Below, one piece after another: positions 20,599 through 31,338 of a DNA stretch of 64,000 bases. Position 1 is the stretch's first letter. Each line of letters begins with the position of its first letter. This stretch comes from an uncultured Bacteroidales bacterium (GTDB taxonomy: Bacteria > Bacteroidota > Bacteroidia > Bacteroidales > UBA932), in assembly GCA_946187865.1 (NCBI GenBank), contig CAMHST010000005.1:1-64000 (forward strand), read 5' to 3'. A model generated the notes under the pieces. That model was not told where the DNA came from. It ran no database searches and saw only the letters and a list, made by a program, of their open reading frames with translations. A program made the translations under genes and the position numbers.

Positions 20599-22266
20599 AT
20601 GGTAGATATCTTTTGCGTAAATGACGGCCGGCATTATCCGGTGGAAGAAGGCTATATGATTGCCGCCCTTGCCCCCGAGAAGGTTACAGACCCCAAAACC
20701 GGGAAGGAGTATCCGGTGCTGGCCGCCCTGGTAGACCACAAACTGAAGTCCCTGGACACCAAAGTGTTCGAGCCTCATCAGATAGAGTATGTGGGTTTCA
20801 ACCACCCCGACGGCCGCAGAACCTACATCCGTTCCCTGAGTTTCCTGGCCCAGCGGGCCGTGCGCAACCTGTTCCCGGACAAGGTGTTCAAGATCAACCA
20901 CTCCCTGCCCAGCGGCATGTATTGCAAGTTCCGCGCATGCCGCATCACGGACGAGGAAATCAAGCAGCTCAAGGAGGAAATGCGCCGCCTGGTGCAGCTG
21001 GACCTGCCCTTTACCCGGGAAAAGATGCTCGCCACCGATGCAGAGGCCATATACGAGGCCCAGAACCAGCACCTGAAAGCGGGATTGCAGCGTTCCCTGG
21101 GCCGATATTCCTGCAGCGTTTACTTCCTGGACGGCGTGGCGGATACCTTCTACGGTCCGCTGGTCCCTTCCACGGGATACCTTAAGGTCTTCGACCTCAT
21201 GCCTTTCCATCACGGATTCTGCCTGCAGTACCCCTCCGACGAAGACATTTCCCGGCCTATTCCCCGCCAGAAGCAGATCAAACTCACCAATACCCTGAAA
21301 GACTACGGATACTGGTGCAAGACTACCGGTGTGGTCGGCGTGGGTGCACTGAACCATCTGCTGATGGAAGGGAAGGCGGTGGAGCTGATCAATTTGTGCG
21401 AGGCCCGGCAGGAGCGGAAATACGCCGAGGTGGCCGACAAGATTTACGCAGAGCGGGAGCGCCTGAAGATTGTCTTCCTGGCCGGTCCGTCGTCCAGCGG
21501 AAAAACTTCGTCTTCCCTGCGGGTGGCCCAGCAGCTCAAGGTCCTGGGCATGAACCCCAAGGTGATCGAGCTGGACAATTACTTCGTGGAGCGCGAACGC
21601 ACCCCGCTGGACGAAGACGGGAATTATGACTTCGAGGCCCTGGAGGCCATGGACCTCAAACTTCTGGGCGATCAGCTGAACGCCTTGCTCAAGGGAGAGG
21701 AGGTGGAATTGCCCCGCTACGATTTCAAGCAGGGGAGGCCCTTCTTCGAGGGCAAGCGGATGCACCTGGAAGAGAACGATATCCTGGTGATGGAAGGTAT
21801 TCACGCCCTGGATCCGGACATGGTGCCCTCGGTGGACCAGAGCCGCATCTACAGGGTGTATGCGTCGGCCCTGACATCCCTGAAACTGGACGAGAACTGC
21901 TGCATCTCCACCACGGACAACCGCCTGCTGCGCCGGATGGTACGGGACAACCGGACGCGGGGGATTATCCCGGAAGAAACCATCCTTCGCTGGCCTTCCG
22001 TGCGCCGCGGAGAAAACCGCTACATCTTCCCCTTCCAGGAAAACGCGGACACCCAGTTCAACAGCGCCCTCCTGTACGAGCTGCCGCTGCTGAAATACTA
22101 CGCAGAGCCGCTCCTGCGGCGTATCCGGCCAGATTCCCCCGCCTATGCAGAGGCTACCCGCCTGCTCACCTTCCTGGATTACATCGTGGCCCTGCAGCCG
22201 TCGGAGATTGCAGCCATCCCGCCCACATCCATCCTGCGCGAGTTCATCGGCGGCCAGACGCTGTAG
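20599..22266 (+). CDS. Nucleoside (uridine-kinase-like) kinase
   Basis: P-loop VFLAGPSSSGKTSSSLRVAQQL, LDNYFVERERTPLDEDGNYDFEALEAMD, VMEGIHALDP. Confidence 0.88.
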   Translation: MVDIFCVNDGRHYPVEEGYMIAALAPEKVTDPKTGKEYPVLAALVDHKLKSLDTKVFEPHQIEYVGFNHPDGRRTYIRSLSFLAQRAVRNLFPDKVFKINHSLPSGMYCKFRACRITDEEIKQLKEEMRRLVQLDLPFTREKMLATDAEAIYEAQNQHLKAGLQRSLGRYSCSVYFLDGVADTFYGPLVPSTGYLKVFDLMPFHHGFCLQYPSDEDISRPIPRQKQIKLTNTLKDYGYWCKTTGVVGVGALNHLLMEGKAVELINLCEARQERKYAEVADKIYAERERLKIVFLAGPSSSGKTSSSLRVAQQLKVLGMNPKVIELDNYFVERERTPLDEDGNYDFEALEAMDLKLLGDQLNALLKGEEVELPRYDFKQGRPFFEGKRMHLEENDILVMEGIHALDPDMVPSVDQSRIYRVYASALTSLKLDENCCISTTDNRLLRRMVRDNRTRGIIPEETILRWPSVRRGENRYIFPFQENADTQFNSALLYELPLLKYYAEPLLRRIRPDSPAYAEATRLLTFLDYIVALQPSEIAAIPPTSILREFIGGQTL

Positions 22267-22294
22267 CGCCCGGGGCTTCTTGCTCCTGCGCTAT

Positions 22295-22310
22295 TGCGCG
22301 GCAACATGGC
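22295..22310 (+). repeat. TGCGCNGCAACATGGC motif, copy 1
   Basis: TGCGCGGCAACATGGC in the spacer after the nucleoside kinase gene; preceded by GCGC-TATT-GCGC mini-hairpin. Confidence 0.6.
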
Positions 22311-22315
22311 CCCGG

Positions 22316-22663
22316 CTATTTGAGCAGCAGGGCCAGGACGATGGCAAAAAGAAATGCCGCTCCTACGATGGAGGAGAAGATGCCCATCCCCCGGAGGCCG
22401 TCTTTCAAGTTCCGGCCGGCCGCTTCATCCACTGCCGGATCGTCCAGCGGATAATGTTTCCGGAGCCACCAGGTGTAGATAATGCCCGACACGTTCAGGA
22501 CGAACAGGAACCCGCCCAGAATGGTGATGATCCAGATCGATTTGCCCGTATCCCCACCGGCAAGGTCCACGATGCCGGTTATCAACCAGAATATGCCTAG
22601 AAGCGTCTGGAAGCCGTAATTGACCATCTGGGCCTTGAATTGGTTCTTGGTAATGCCTTTCAT
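22316..22663 (-). CDS. Hypothetical membrane protein
   Basis: 115-aa ORF with several TM-like segments; 4-nt overlap with the upstream ORF. Confidence 0.6.
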   Translation of the reverse strand: MKGITKNQFKAQMVNYGFQTLLGIFWLITGIVDLAGGDTGKSIWIITILGGFLFVLNVSGIIYTWWLRKHYPLDDPAVDEAAGRNLKDGLRGMGIFSSIVGAAFLFAIVLALLLK

Positions 22664-22869
22664 TTCTTGGGAATATGGGAGCCTAAGATGTACAACAGGG
22701 AGATGACCGCAGAGATGACCAGCGAGACGCCGAACATGATCAGGACGTCGGTCCAGACAAACTCTTCCGGCTCTTTGAAATAGGAGAGCAGGGACCAGCA
22801 GATGGTAAATCCAAAGGGATACAGGATACCCATCTGGGTAAAATGTTTCTGATCTTCAGAGAGTTTCAT
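22660..22869 (-). CDS. Small hypothetical membrane protein
   Basis: Start MKLSEDQKHFTQMG at 22869; upstream CAAAGATA (rc TATCTTTG) promoter-like motif. Confidence 0.55.
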   Translation of the reverse strand: MKLSEDQKHFTQMGILYPFGFTICWSLLSYFKEPEEFVWTDVLIMFGVSLVISAVISLLYILGSHIPKK

Positions 22870-22950
22870 CGTCTGTTTTTCGCAAAGATAAAAACAATCG
22901 GTTAAAACAGAAAAAAATGCGTCATTAATCTTATGGTTTCCAACACATTC

Positions 22951-22966
22951 TGCGCCGCAACATGGC
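22951..22966 (+). repeat. TGCGCNGCAACATGGC motif, copy 2
   Basis: TGCGCCGCAACATGGC in the spacer between the HAD hydrolase and the small membrane protein genes. Confidence 0.6.
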
Positions 22967-23614
22967 CTATAGGACGGAGGGAAGGTCGGCAAAATGGTCT
23001 ATTACCACACGGGCTCCGGCGGCAAGCAGGTCTTTCCGGTTACTGTTCCCGTAAGAGACGCCGCAGGCACGGCATCCGGCCCGTACGCCCATCAGGATAT
23101 CTACCGGCATGTCTCCCACCACCCAGGCGTCGTCGGCTTCTACGCCCAGCGCCGCCAAGGTCTTGAGCACCGGCTCCGGGTCCGGTTTGGCATGGGTCAC
23201 ATTGTCCGCGCCGATAACCAGAGAAAAGCACTCCAGGATCCCTTCTTCCGCGAGGAACTCCTTCAGTGAACGGGAAGAACGGGAGGATGCGACACTGAGC
23301 ATATAGCCCTCGCGCCACAGTTTCAGGATGGTTTCCTTCACTCCCGGGAACAGTTCTACCTGCATACGGGCCCGGTTTTCCTGGAAAATGCGCCGGTAGG
23401 AGGCCATGCACTTCTCCAGGCGCTCATCTTCAAAATCGGGATACAACTGTCGGAAACACTCCTTAAGCGGCAGGCCGATACAGGCCGAACAGGCATCGGC
23501 ATCCCTGTACTCCAGTCCCAGCTCCTGCATGGTGCTGTGCATGGTGGATACGATATATCCCTGGGTGTCTCCCAGGGTTCCGTCATAGTCGAAAATAATC
23601 AGTTTTGCAGCCAT
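22967..23614 (-). CDS. HAD-family hydrolase (phosphoglycolate phosphatase-like)
   Basis: IIFDYDGTLGDT, VASSRSSRSLKEFL, KPDPEPVLKTL, WVVGDMPVDILMG. Confidence 0.9.
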   Translation of the reverse strand: MAAKLIIFDYDGTLGDTQGYIVSTMHSTMQELGLEYRDADACSACIGLPLKECFRQLYPDFEDERLEKCMASYRRIFQENRARMQVELFPGVKETILKLWREGYMLSVASSRSSRSLKEFLAEEGILECFSLVIGADNVTHAKPDPEPVLKTLAALGVEADDAWVVGDMPVDILMGVRAGCRACGVSYGNSNRKDLLAAGARVVIDHFADLPSVL

Positions 23615-23639
23615 AGGGCGCAAAGATACAAAATAATCT

Positions 23640-23692
23640 GCCATGTTGCAGCGCAAAACGCGCTGTCGGGCCGATTTGGGGAGCAACATGGC
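23640..23692. repeat. TGCGCNGCAACATGGC copy 3 (minus strand) plus GCAACATGGC copy 4, forming an inverted pair
   Basis: GCCATGTTGC (23640-23649) and GCAACATGGC (23683-23692) are perfect 10-bp inverted repeats; inner AGCGC-aaaac-GCGCT hairpin. Confidence 0.6.
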
Positions 23693-23723
23693 AACGGGAA
23701 GTGCCCGGAATACAGGCCGGGAG

Positions 23724-26516
<2,793 letters not shown>

Positions 26517-26552
26517 AGCTTGCAAAGATAACACTTTTTCAGGAACTCACCG

Positions 26553-26595
26553 TTATAAAAACCGGCGGCAGGCTCCGGAATGGGACCTGCCGCTG
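26553..26595 (-). terminator. Intrinsic terminator of the acyl-CoA ligase gene
   Basis: Minus strand CAGCGGCAGG...CCTGCCGC followed by CGGTTTTTATAAC. Confidence 0.7.
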
Positions 26596-26614
26596 GTGTA
26601 TCTTGTCCGGGAGC

Positions 26615-28534
26615 TTATCCCAGCGCCGCCATGTTGCGGGCGTTGTGGATGTCCTTGCCTTCTGTGGTGTACAGGTAATCCAGCAGGTCTGCATAGTGCT
26701 CTTCCACCTTGCCGCGGACGATCTTCATGGTAGAGTTCATCATCTTGTTGGCGATGGTGAATTCCTCGTCGCAGATGCCCACGGCGGAAGGCAGCCAGCG
26801 CTCCGGGAACATACCCTCGTGTACGCCGCCTTTCTTGTAGGAATCTACATCGGCCTGGATCAGGTCCAGCATGTAGCGCTTGCCTTCATCGGAGGCGGGA
26901 TCCAGCCCGTGCTTCTGGGCGGCTTCTGCCAGGGCGGCCTTGTCCGGGACGAAGAGCGCTACGCAGAAGGGCTTCTGGTTGTTGTGCAGCACGCAGGCGT
27001 TCACCCACTTGGAGGTTTCCGTGATGTTGTCTTCGAAGCCTTCGGGAGAGTATTTCTCACCGTCGGAGGAGATCAGGAGGCTCTTGAACCGGCCTACGAC
27101 ATAAAGGAAATCAGGATCTTCCGGGCAAATGTAGCCCATGTCTCCGGTGTGGAGCCAGCCGTCGATCACGGTGTCGGCCGTGGCTTTGGGATTCTTCCAG
27201 TAGCCGGCCATCACGTTTTCTCCACGGATGACGATTTCCCCGCGGGTGCCGTGCGGAACTTCCTTGCCTTCTGCATCCAGGATAACGCAGTCCATCGGCT
27301 TCACAATACGGCCGGAGGATCCGAAGCGGGCGTGGCCCTCGGAGTTGGCGCAGATGATGGGGGTGGCCTCCGTGAGGCCGTAACCTTGGAACATCGGCAT
27401 GCCTACCGCGCAGAAGAAGCGCTGGAGTTCGATGTCCAGCAGGGCGCCGCCGCCCACGAAAAAGCGCATGCGGCCGCCGAAACTCTCCCGCACTTTGGAG
27501 AAGACGAGTTTGTCGAACAGGCTCACAAGGGGTTTCCTCCAGAACGTGCCGCCTGTGCCGCGGTTGTAGTATTCCTTGTTGTATTTGATGGCGTTGTTCA
27601 GGGCGAAGTAGAAGAGCTTCTCCGTGAATCCGCCCTTTTTCTTGATGGCGCCCTCGATGTTTTTCTTGAAATTGCGGGCCAGCGCAGGCACGGACAGCAT
27701 CACGTGGGGACGGACCTCATTGATGGCGACAGGCACGTTGCGCAGCGTTGCCAGGGCGTTTTTACCAATCGGGACAAAGGCGATGGAGCCGCCATAGTAC
27801 ATCATCGTGTACATGCCGGCCACATGGGCGAAGCAGTGGTCCAGCGGAAGGATGATGAGCATGACCTCGCCTTCGTTGATGCTGATGACGGAGTTGCCCT
27901 GGGCCACGTTGGCGGTGTAGTTGCGGTGCGTCAGGAGGATGCCTTTGGGATCTGCCGTAGTGCCGGACGTGTAGGAGATGTTGGCATAGTCGTCCGGGCC
28001 GATGCTCTTGAAGCGGGCCTCGAACTCTGCGCGGTGGGCTTTGAGGAATTCGTCGCCCATCTTCTGGATTTCCGACATCCGGATTTCCTTGGGCTCCAGT
28101 TTGTCGAAGTCGAAGGCGGTGTCGTCGAAGACGATCACTTTCTCCACGTCCGGGCATTCCGGAAGGATGGCGCGGATCTTGGGCAGGTGGTTGCCGGATA
28201 CCAGGATCCATTTGGATTCGGAGTGGTTGATACGGAAGATCAGGTCTTTCCCTTCTCCGAGGTTTACAGACAGCGGCACGTCCGTGGCGCCGGCATACAT
28301 GGCACCCAGTTCCGAGAGGATCCACATGGCGCGGCTCTCTGACAGGAGGGCGATCTTGTCTCCTTTCTTGAGGCCCAGGGACATCAGGCCGGCACCGATC
28401 CGGTAGGCTTCCTGGCGGGTTTGCTCCTGGGTGATTTCCTTCCAGACGCCGTCCACTTTCTCGCGGAGATAAACGTGGTCTGCGAATTGGTGGGTGTATT
28501 TTTCTACGAAATCAATGATAGTAGGTCTTTCCAT
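26615..28534 (-). CDS. AMP-binding long-chain acyl-CoA synthetase family protein
   Basis: ISYTSGTTADPKGILLTHRN, GYGLTEATPII, GWLHTGDMGYI; start MERPTIIDFVEKY at 28534. Confidence 0.92.
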   Translation of the reverse strand: MERPTIIDFVEKYTHQFADHVYLREKVDGVWKEITQEQTRQEAYRIGAGLMSLGLKKGDKIALLSESRAMWILSELGAMYAGATDVPLSVNLGEGKDLIFRINHSESKWILVSGNHLPKIRAILPECPDVEKVIVFDDTAFDFDKLEPKEIRMSEIQKMGDEFLKAHRAEFEARFKSIGPDDYANISYTSGTTADPKGILLTHRNYTANVAQGNSVISINEGEVMLIILPLDHCFAHVAGMYTMMYYGGSIAFVPIGKNALATLRNVPVAINEVRPHVMLSVPALARNFKKNIEGAIKKKGGFTEKLFYFALNNAIKYNKEYYNRGTGGTFWRKPLVSLFDKLVFSKVRESFGGRMRFFVGGGALLDIELQRFFCAVGMPMFQGYGLTEATPIICANSEGHARFGSSGRIVKPMDCVILDAEGKEVPHGTRGEIVIRGENVMAGYWKNPKATADTVIDGWLHTGDMGYICPEDPDFLYVVGRFKSLLISSDGEKYSPEGFEDNITETSKWVNACVLHNNQKPFCVALFVPDKAALAEAAQKHGLDPASDEGKRYMLDLIQADVDSYKKGGVHEGMFPERWLPSAVGICDEEFTIANKMMNSTMKIVRGKVEEHYADLLDYLYTTEGKDIHNARNMAALG

Positions 28535-28544
28535 AGTCTTTCTT

Positions 28545-29168
28545 TTATTGTTCGGACGGGAAGAGCCCGTACAGCTCTGCGTCAATCTTGTCTGTGATGT
28601 ATTGGAAATCTTCCGGTTTGTTCTCGAATTTGATTTTGTCCACATCTACGATCAAGAGGCGGGACTTGTAGTTCTGGATCCAGTCTTCGTAGCGCTGGTT
28701 CAGGCCGGTGATGTAGTCGATGCGGATGGAGCGCTCGTACTCGCGGCCGCGCTTCTGGATCTGGGCGATGAGGTTGGGGATGGAACTTCTCAGGTAGATC
28801 ATCAGGTCCGGCGGGTTCACCAGCGACATCATGAGGTCGAACAGGTCGCTGTAGTTTTCGAAGTCCCGCGTGGACATGAGTCCCATCGCGTGCAGGTTGG
28901 GGGCGAAAATGCGTGCATCCTCGTAGATGGTGCGGTCCTGGATAATCACGTCCTGGTGTTTGGAGATTTCCACCACGTCCTGGAAGCGCTTGTTCAGGAA
29001 ATAAATCTGGAGGTTGAACGACCAGCGCTCCATGTCTTCGTAAAAATCGGCCAGGTAGGGGTTGAAATCTACAGACTCGAACTTGGGCGTCCAGCCGTAA
29101 TGGGCGGCGAGCATCTTGGTGAGGGTGGTCTTGCCGCTGCCGATATTACCTGCTATTGCGATATGCAT
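28545..29168 (-). CDS. Deoxynucleoside kinase (dNK family), paralog 1
   Basis: MHIAIAGNIGSGKTTLTKMLA, DRTIYEDARIF, DLMIYLRSS. Confidence 0.9.
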   Translation of the reverse strand: MHIAIAGNIGSGKTTLTKMLAAHYGWTPKFESVDFNPYLADFYEDMERWSFNLQIYFLNKRFQDVVEISKHQDVIIQDRTIYEDARIFAPNLHAMGLMSTRDFENYSDLFDLMMSLVNPPDLMIYLRSSIPNLIAQIQKRGREYERSIRIDYITGLNQRYEDWIQNYKSRLLIVDVDKIKFENKPEDFQYITDKIDAELYGLFPSEQ

Positions 29169-29200
29169 AGTTACTATATTTAATTTACAAAGATAAGCAA

Positions 29201-29812
29201 TTAAAACAAACCGTACAACTCTGCGTCTATCCGGTCCGTGATGGAGGCGAAGTCTTCCGGCCGGTTCAGGAAATCCAGTTGGTCGGCCTCCACGATGATG
29301 AGCCGGCCCTTGTAGGAGGCGATCCATTTTTCGTAGCGCTCGTTCAGGCCGGAGAGGTACTCGATGGAGATGGACTGCTCGTAGTCCCGCCCGCGCTTTT
29401 GGATCTGGTATACCAGGTGCTCTATGCTGGAGCGGAGATAGATCATCAGGTCCGGCTCCTTCACTACCGACATCATGACGTTGAAGGTGTCCATGTAGGT
29501 GTTGTAATCCCGCTCTGAAAGGTTGCCCTGGGCGTAGTTGTTGGCGACGAAAATGTGCACGCCTTCGAACAGGGTCCGGTCCTGGATGATCACGTCTTTG
29601 GATTTGGAAATTTCCAGGACATCGTGCAGGCGCTGCTGCAGGAAGTACATTTCCAGGGCGAAGGACCAGCGCTTGATGTCTTTATAATAGTCGGCCAGGT
29701 AGGGGTTGTATGTGACGGACTCGAATTTCGGGGTCCAGCCGTAGTGACGGGCGAGCATGGTGGTCAGCGTGGTTTTTCCGCTGCCGATATTACCTGCGAT
29801 TCCGATGTGCAT
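29201..29812 (-). CDS. Deoxynucleoside kinase (dNK family), paralog 2
   Basis: MHIGIAGNIGSGKTTLTTMLA, DRTLFEGVHIF, DLMIYLRSS; clearly paralogous to the adjacent ORF. Confidence 0.9.
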   Translation of the reverse strand: MHIGIAGNIGSGKTTLTTMLARHYGWTPKFESVTYNPYLADYYKDIKRWSFALEMYFLQQRLHDVLEISKSKDVIIQDRTLFEGVHIFVANNYAQGNLSERDYNTYMDTFNVMMSVVKEPDLMIYLRSSIEHLVYQIQKRGRDYEQSISIEYLSGLNERYEKWIASYKGRLIIVEADQLDFLNRPEDFASITDRIDAELYGLF

Positions 29813-29881
29813 ACATTTTGTGCTTGATTCTACAAAGTTGGCAAAATAATCGTAAATTTGCAATCTAATTTTAGACCCGCC

Positions 29882-30586
29882 ATGCTCCATACCCGCATAT
29901 TCCAATTCAACCCCTTGGGCACCAATTGTGTGGTCCTCTGGACCGGAGACGGCCCCGCGTGCGCCATCGCAGATCCCGGCATGTCCTCCGAGGAAGGGGT
30001 GAAAGAGCTTACCGATTACCTGGAAAGCAATAAGCTGGTTCCGGAAGCTATCCTCCTCACACACGGCCATTTCGACCACGTCTGGGGCGTAGAGGCACTG
30101 CTGAAACTGTACGATATCCCGGTTTACATGCACCCCCTGGACAAGCAGATCATGCTGGACGGCGCTTCCGTGTTCAAGGGCATGCAGTCGTTCAAGTCCC
30201 TCAGGCATAATTTCCCTACGGTGGATATCGCCGACGGGGGGACGCTTCATGCCGGCGGTACGGACTGGACGGTGCTCCACACGCCCGGCCACACGCCCGG
30301 CGGCGTCTGTTTCTGGTCACGGGAAAACAATCTCCTCCTGAGCGGAGACACGTTGTTTGCCGGCAGCATCGGCCGGACAGACCTGGTGGGCGGGGACTAT
30401 GACGTGCTCATGGATTCCATCCTGAAAAAGATACTGACGCTCCCCGGAGAGACCGATGTGATCCCCGGCCACGGCGGCCCCACCAGCGTTGCCCGCGAAG
30501 GCCAGACCAACCCTTTCCTGCAGCCCTTCAACGAACCGGAGGGCGACGACCAGCTCCGCGACGGCATCCCCATCCACGGCATCTAG
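29882..30586 (+). CDS. MBL-fold metallo-hydrolase (glyoxalase II-like)
   Basis: ILLTHGHFDHVWGVEAL, HTPGHTPGGVCF, LSGDTLFAGSIGRTD, PGHGGPTSV. Confidence 0.93.
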   Translation: MLHTRIFQFNPLGTNCVVLWTGDGPACAIADPGMSSEEGVKELTDYLESNKLVPEAILLTHGHFDHVWGVEALLKLYDIPVYMHPLDKQIMLDGASVFKGMQSFKSLRHNFPTVDIADGGTLHAGGTDWTVLHTPGHTPGGVCFWSRENNLLLSGDTLFAGSIGRTDLVGGDYDVLMDSILKKILTLPGETDVIPGHGGPTSVAREGQTNPFLQPFNEPEGDDQLRDGIPIHGI

Positions 30587-30636
30587 CCTCAGCTTTTGCT
30601 ATTGTTCCGCCCCCGTGCCTGTATCGGGGCGGCTTG

Positions 30637-30717
30637 TTACGCATTTTTGACCATTTTCGCGTAACGCCGTGTACCCCCGGTACAGGTTGTTACGCGTTTT
30701 TGGCCGATAATGCGTAA
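30637..30717 (+). repeat. 81-bp dyad-symmetric intergenic element, copy 1
   Basis: TTACGC-N16-GCGTAA / CGCCG / TGTACC-CCC-GGTACA / GGTTG / TTACGC-N16-GCGTAA, centred exactly on 30677. Confidence 0.85.
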
Positions 30718-30744
30718 TTGGAAGTACCTGTGCGGCAGAGAGGC

Positions 30745-30776
30745 CTTGTCTGGAAAGAGAGTTTGGCGTATCTTTG
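30745..30776 (+). promoter_or_regulatory. Bacteroidota-type promoter for aroK
   Basis: TTG (30745-47) plus TATCTTTG (30769-76) with ~21-nt spacing, 22 nt before the aroK ATG. Confidence 0.5.
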
Positions 30777-30797
30777 TACCGACCAAAGCAAGCGGAT

Positions 30798-31295
30798 ATG
30801 CTCATTGCACTGACAGGATTCATGGGAAGCGGCAAGACCACGGTGGGAAAGATCGTGGCCGATGCCCTGGGATGCCCGTTTATCGACTTGGACGAACAAA
30901 TTGTGAAAAAGGCCGGAAAAAGCATTCCGGAGATATTTGCCGGGCAAGGCGAGAAAGAATTCCGCCGGCTGGAGAAAAAAGCGCTGGAAGAGACCGTGGA
31001 CAAATATGCCGAAAACACGGCGGTCCTCTCGCTGGGAGGTGGTACGGCGTGCATCCCCGGAGCGGCGGACCTGTTGCAGGAGAAAACGCTTTGCATCTAT
31101 CTCCAGGCCACATTGGAGACCATTTTACAGCATCTGGAAGGGCAGCGGGAAGGCCGGCCACTGGCCAAGGGAGACCTCTCTCAGCTGCTGCAGGAACGGG
31201 ATCCCTTTTACCAAAAAGCCGCACACATCTGCCTGGACACCGACACCCTGTCTCCCCAGGAAATTGCCGACGAGATTATCATAGACTGTTTATAA
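30798..31295 (+). CDS. aroK: Shikimate kinase
   Basis: LTGFMGSGKTTVGKIVADALGCPFIDLDEQI, SLGGGTACIP. Confidence 0.95.
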   Translation: MLIALTGFMGSGKTTVGKIVADALGCPFIDLDEQIVKKAGKSIPEIFAGQGEKEFRRLEKKALEETVDKYAENTAVLSLGGGTACIPGAADLLQEKTLCIYLQATLETILQHLEGQREGRPLAKGDLSQLLQERDPFYQKAAHICLDTDTLSPQEIADEIIIDCL

Positions 31296-31338
31296 AGCTA
31301 TTGTTTTTGCGCCCGGAATTTGCTAAATTTGTACGATT

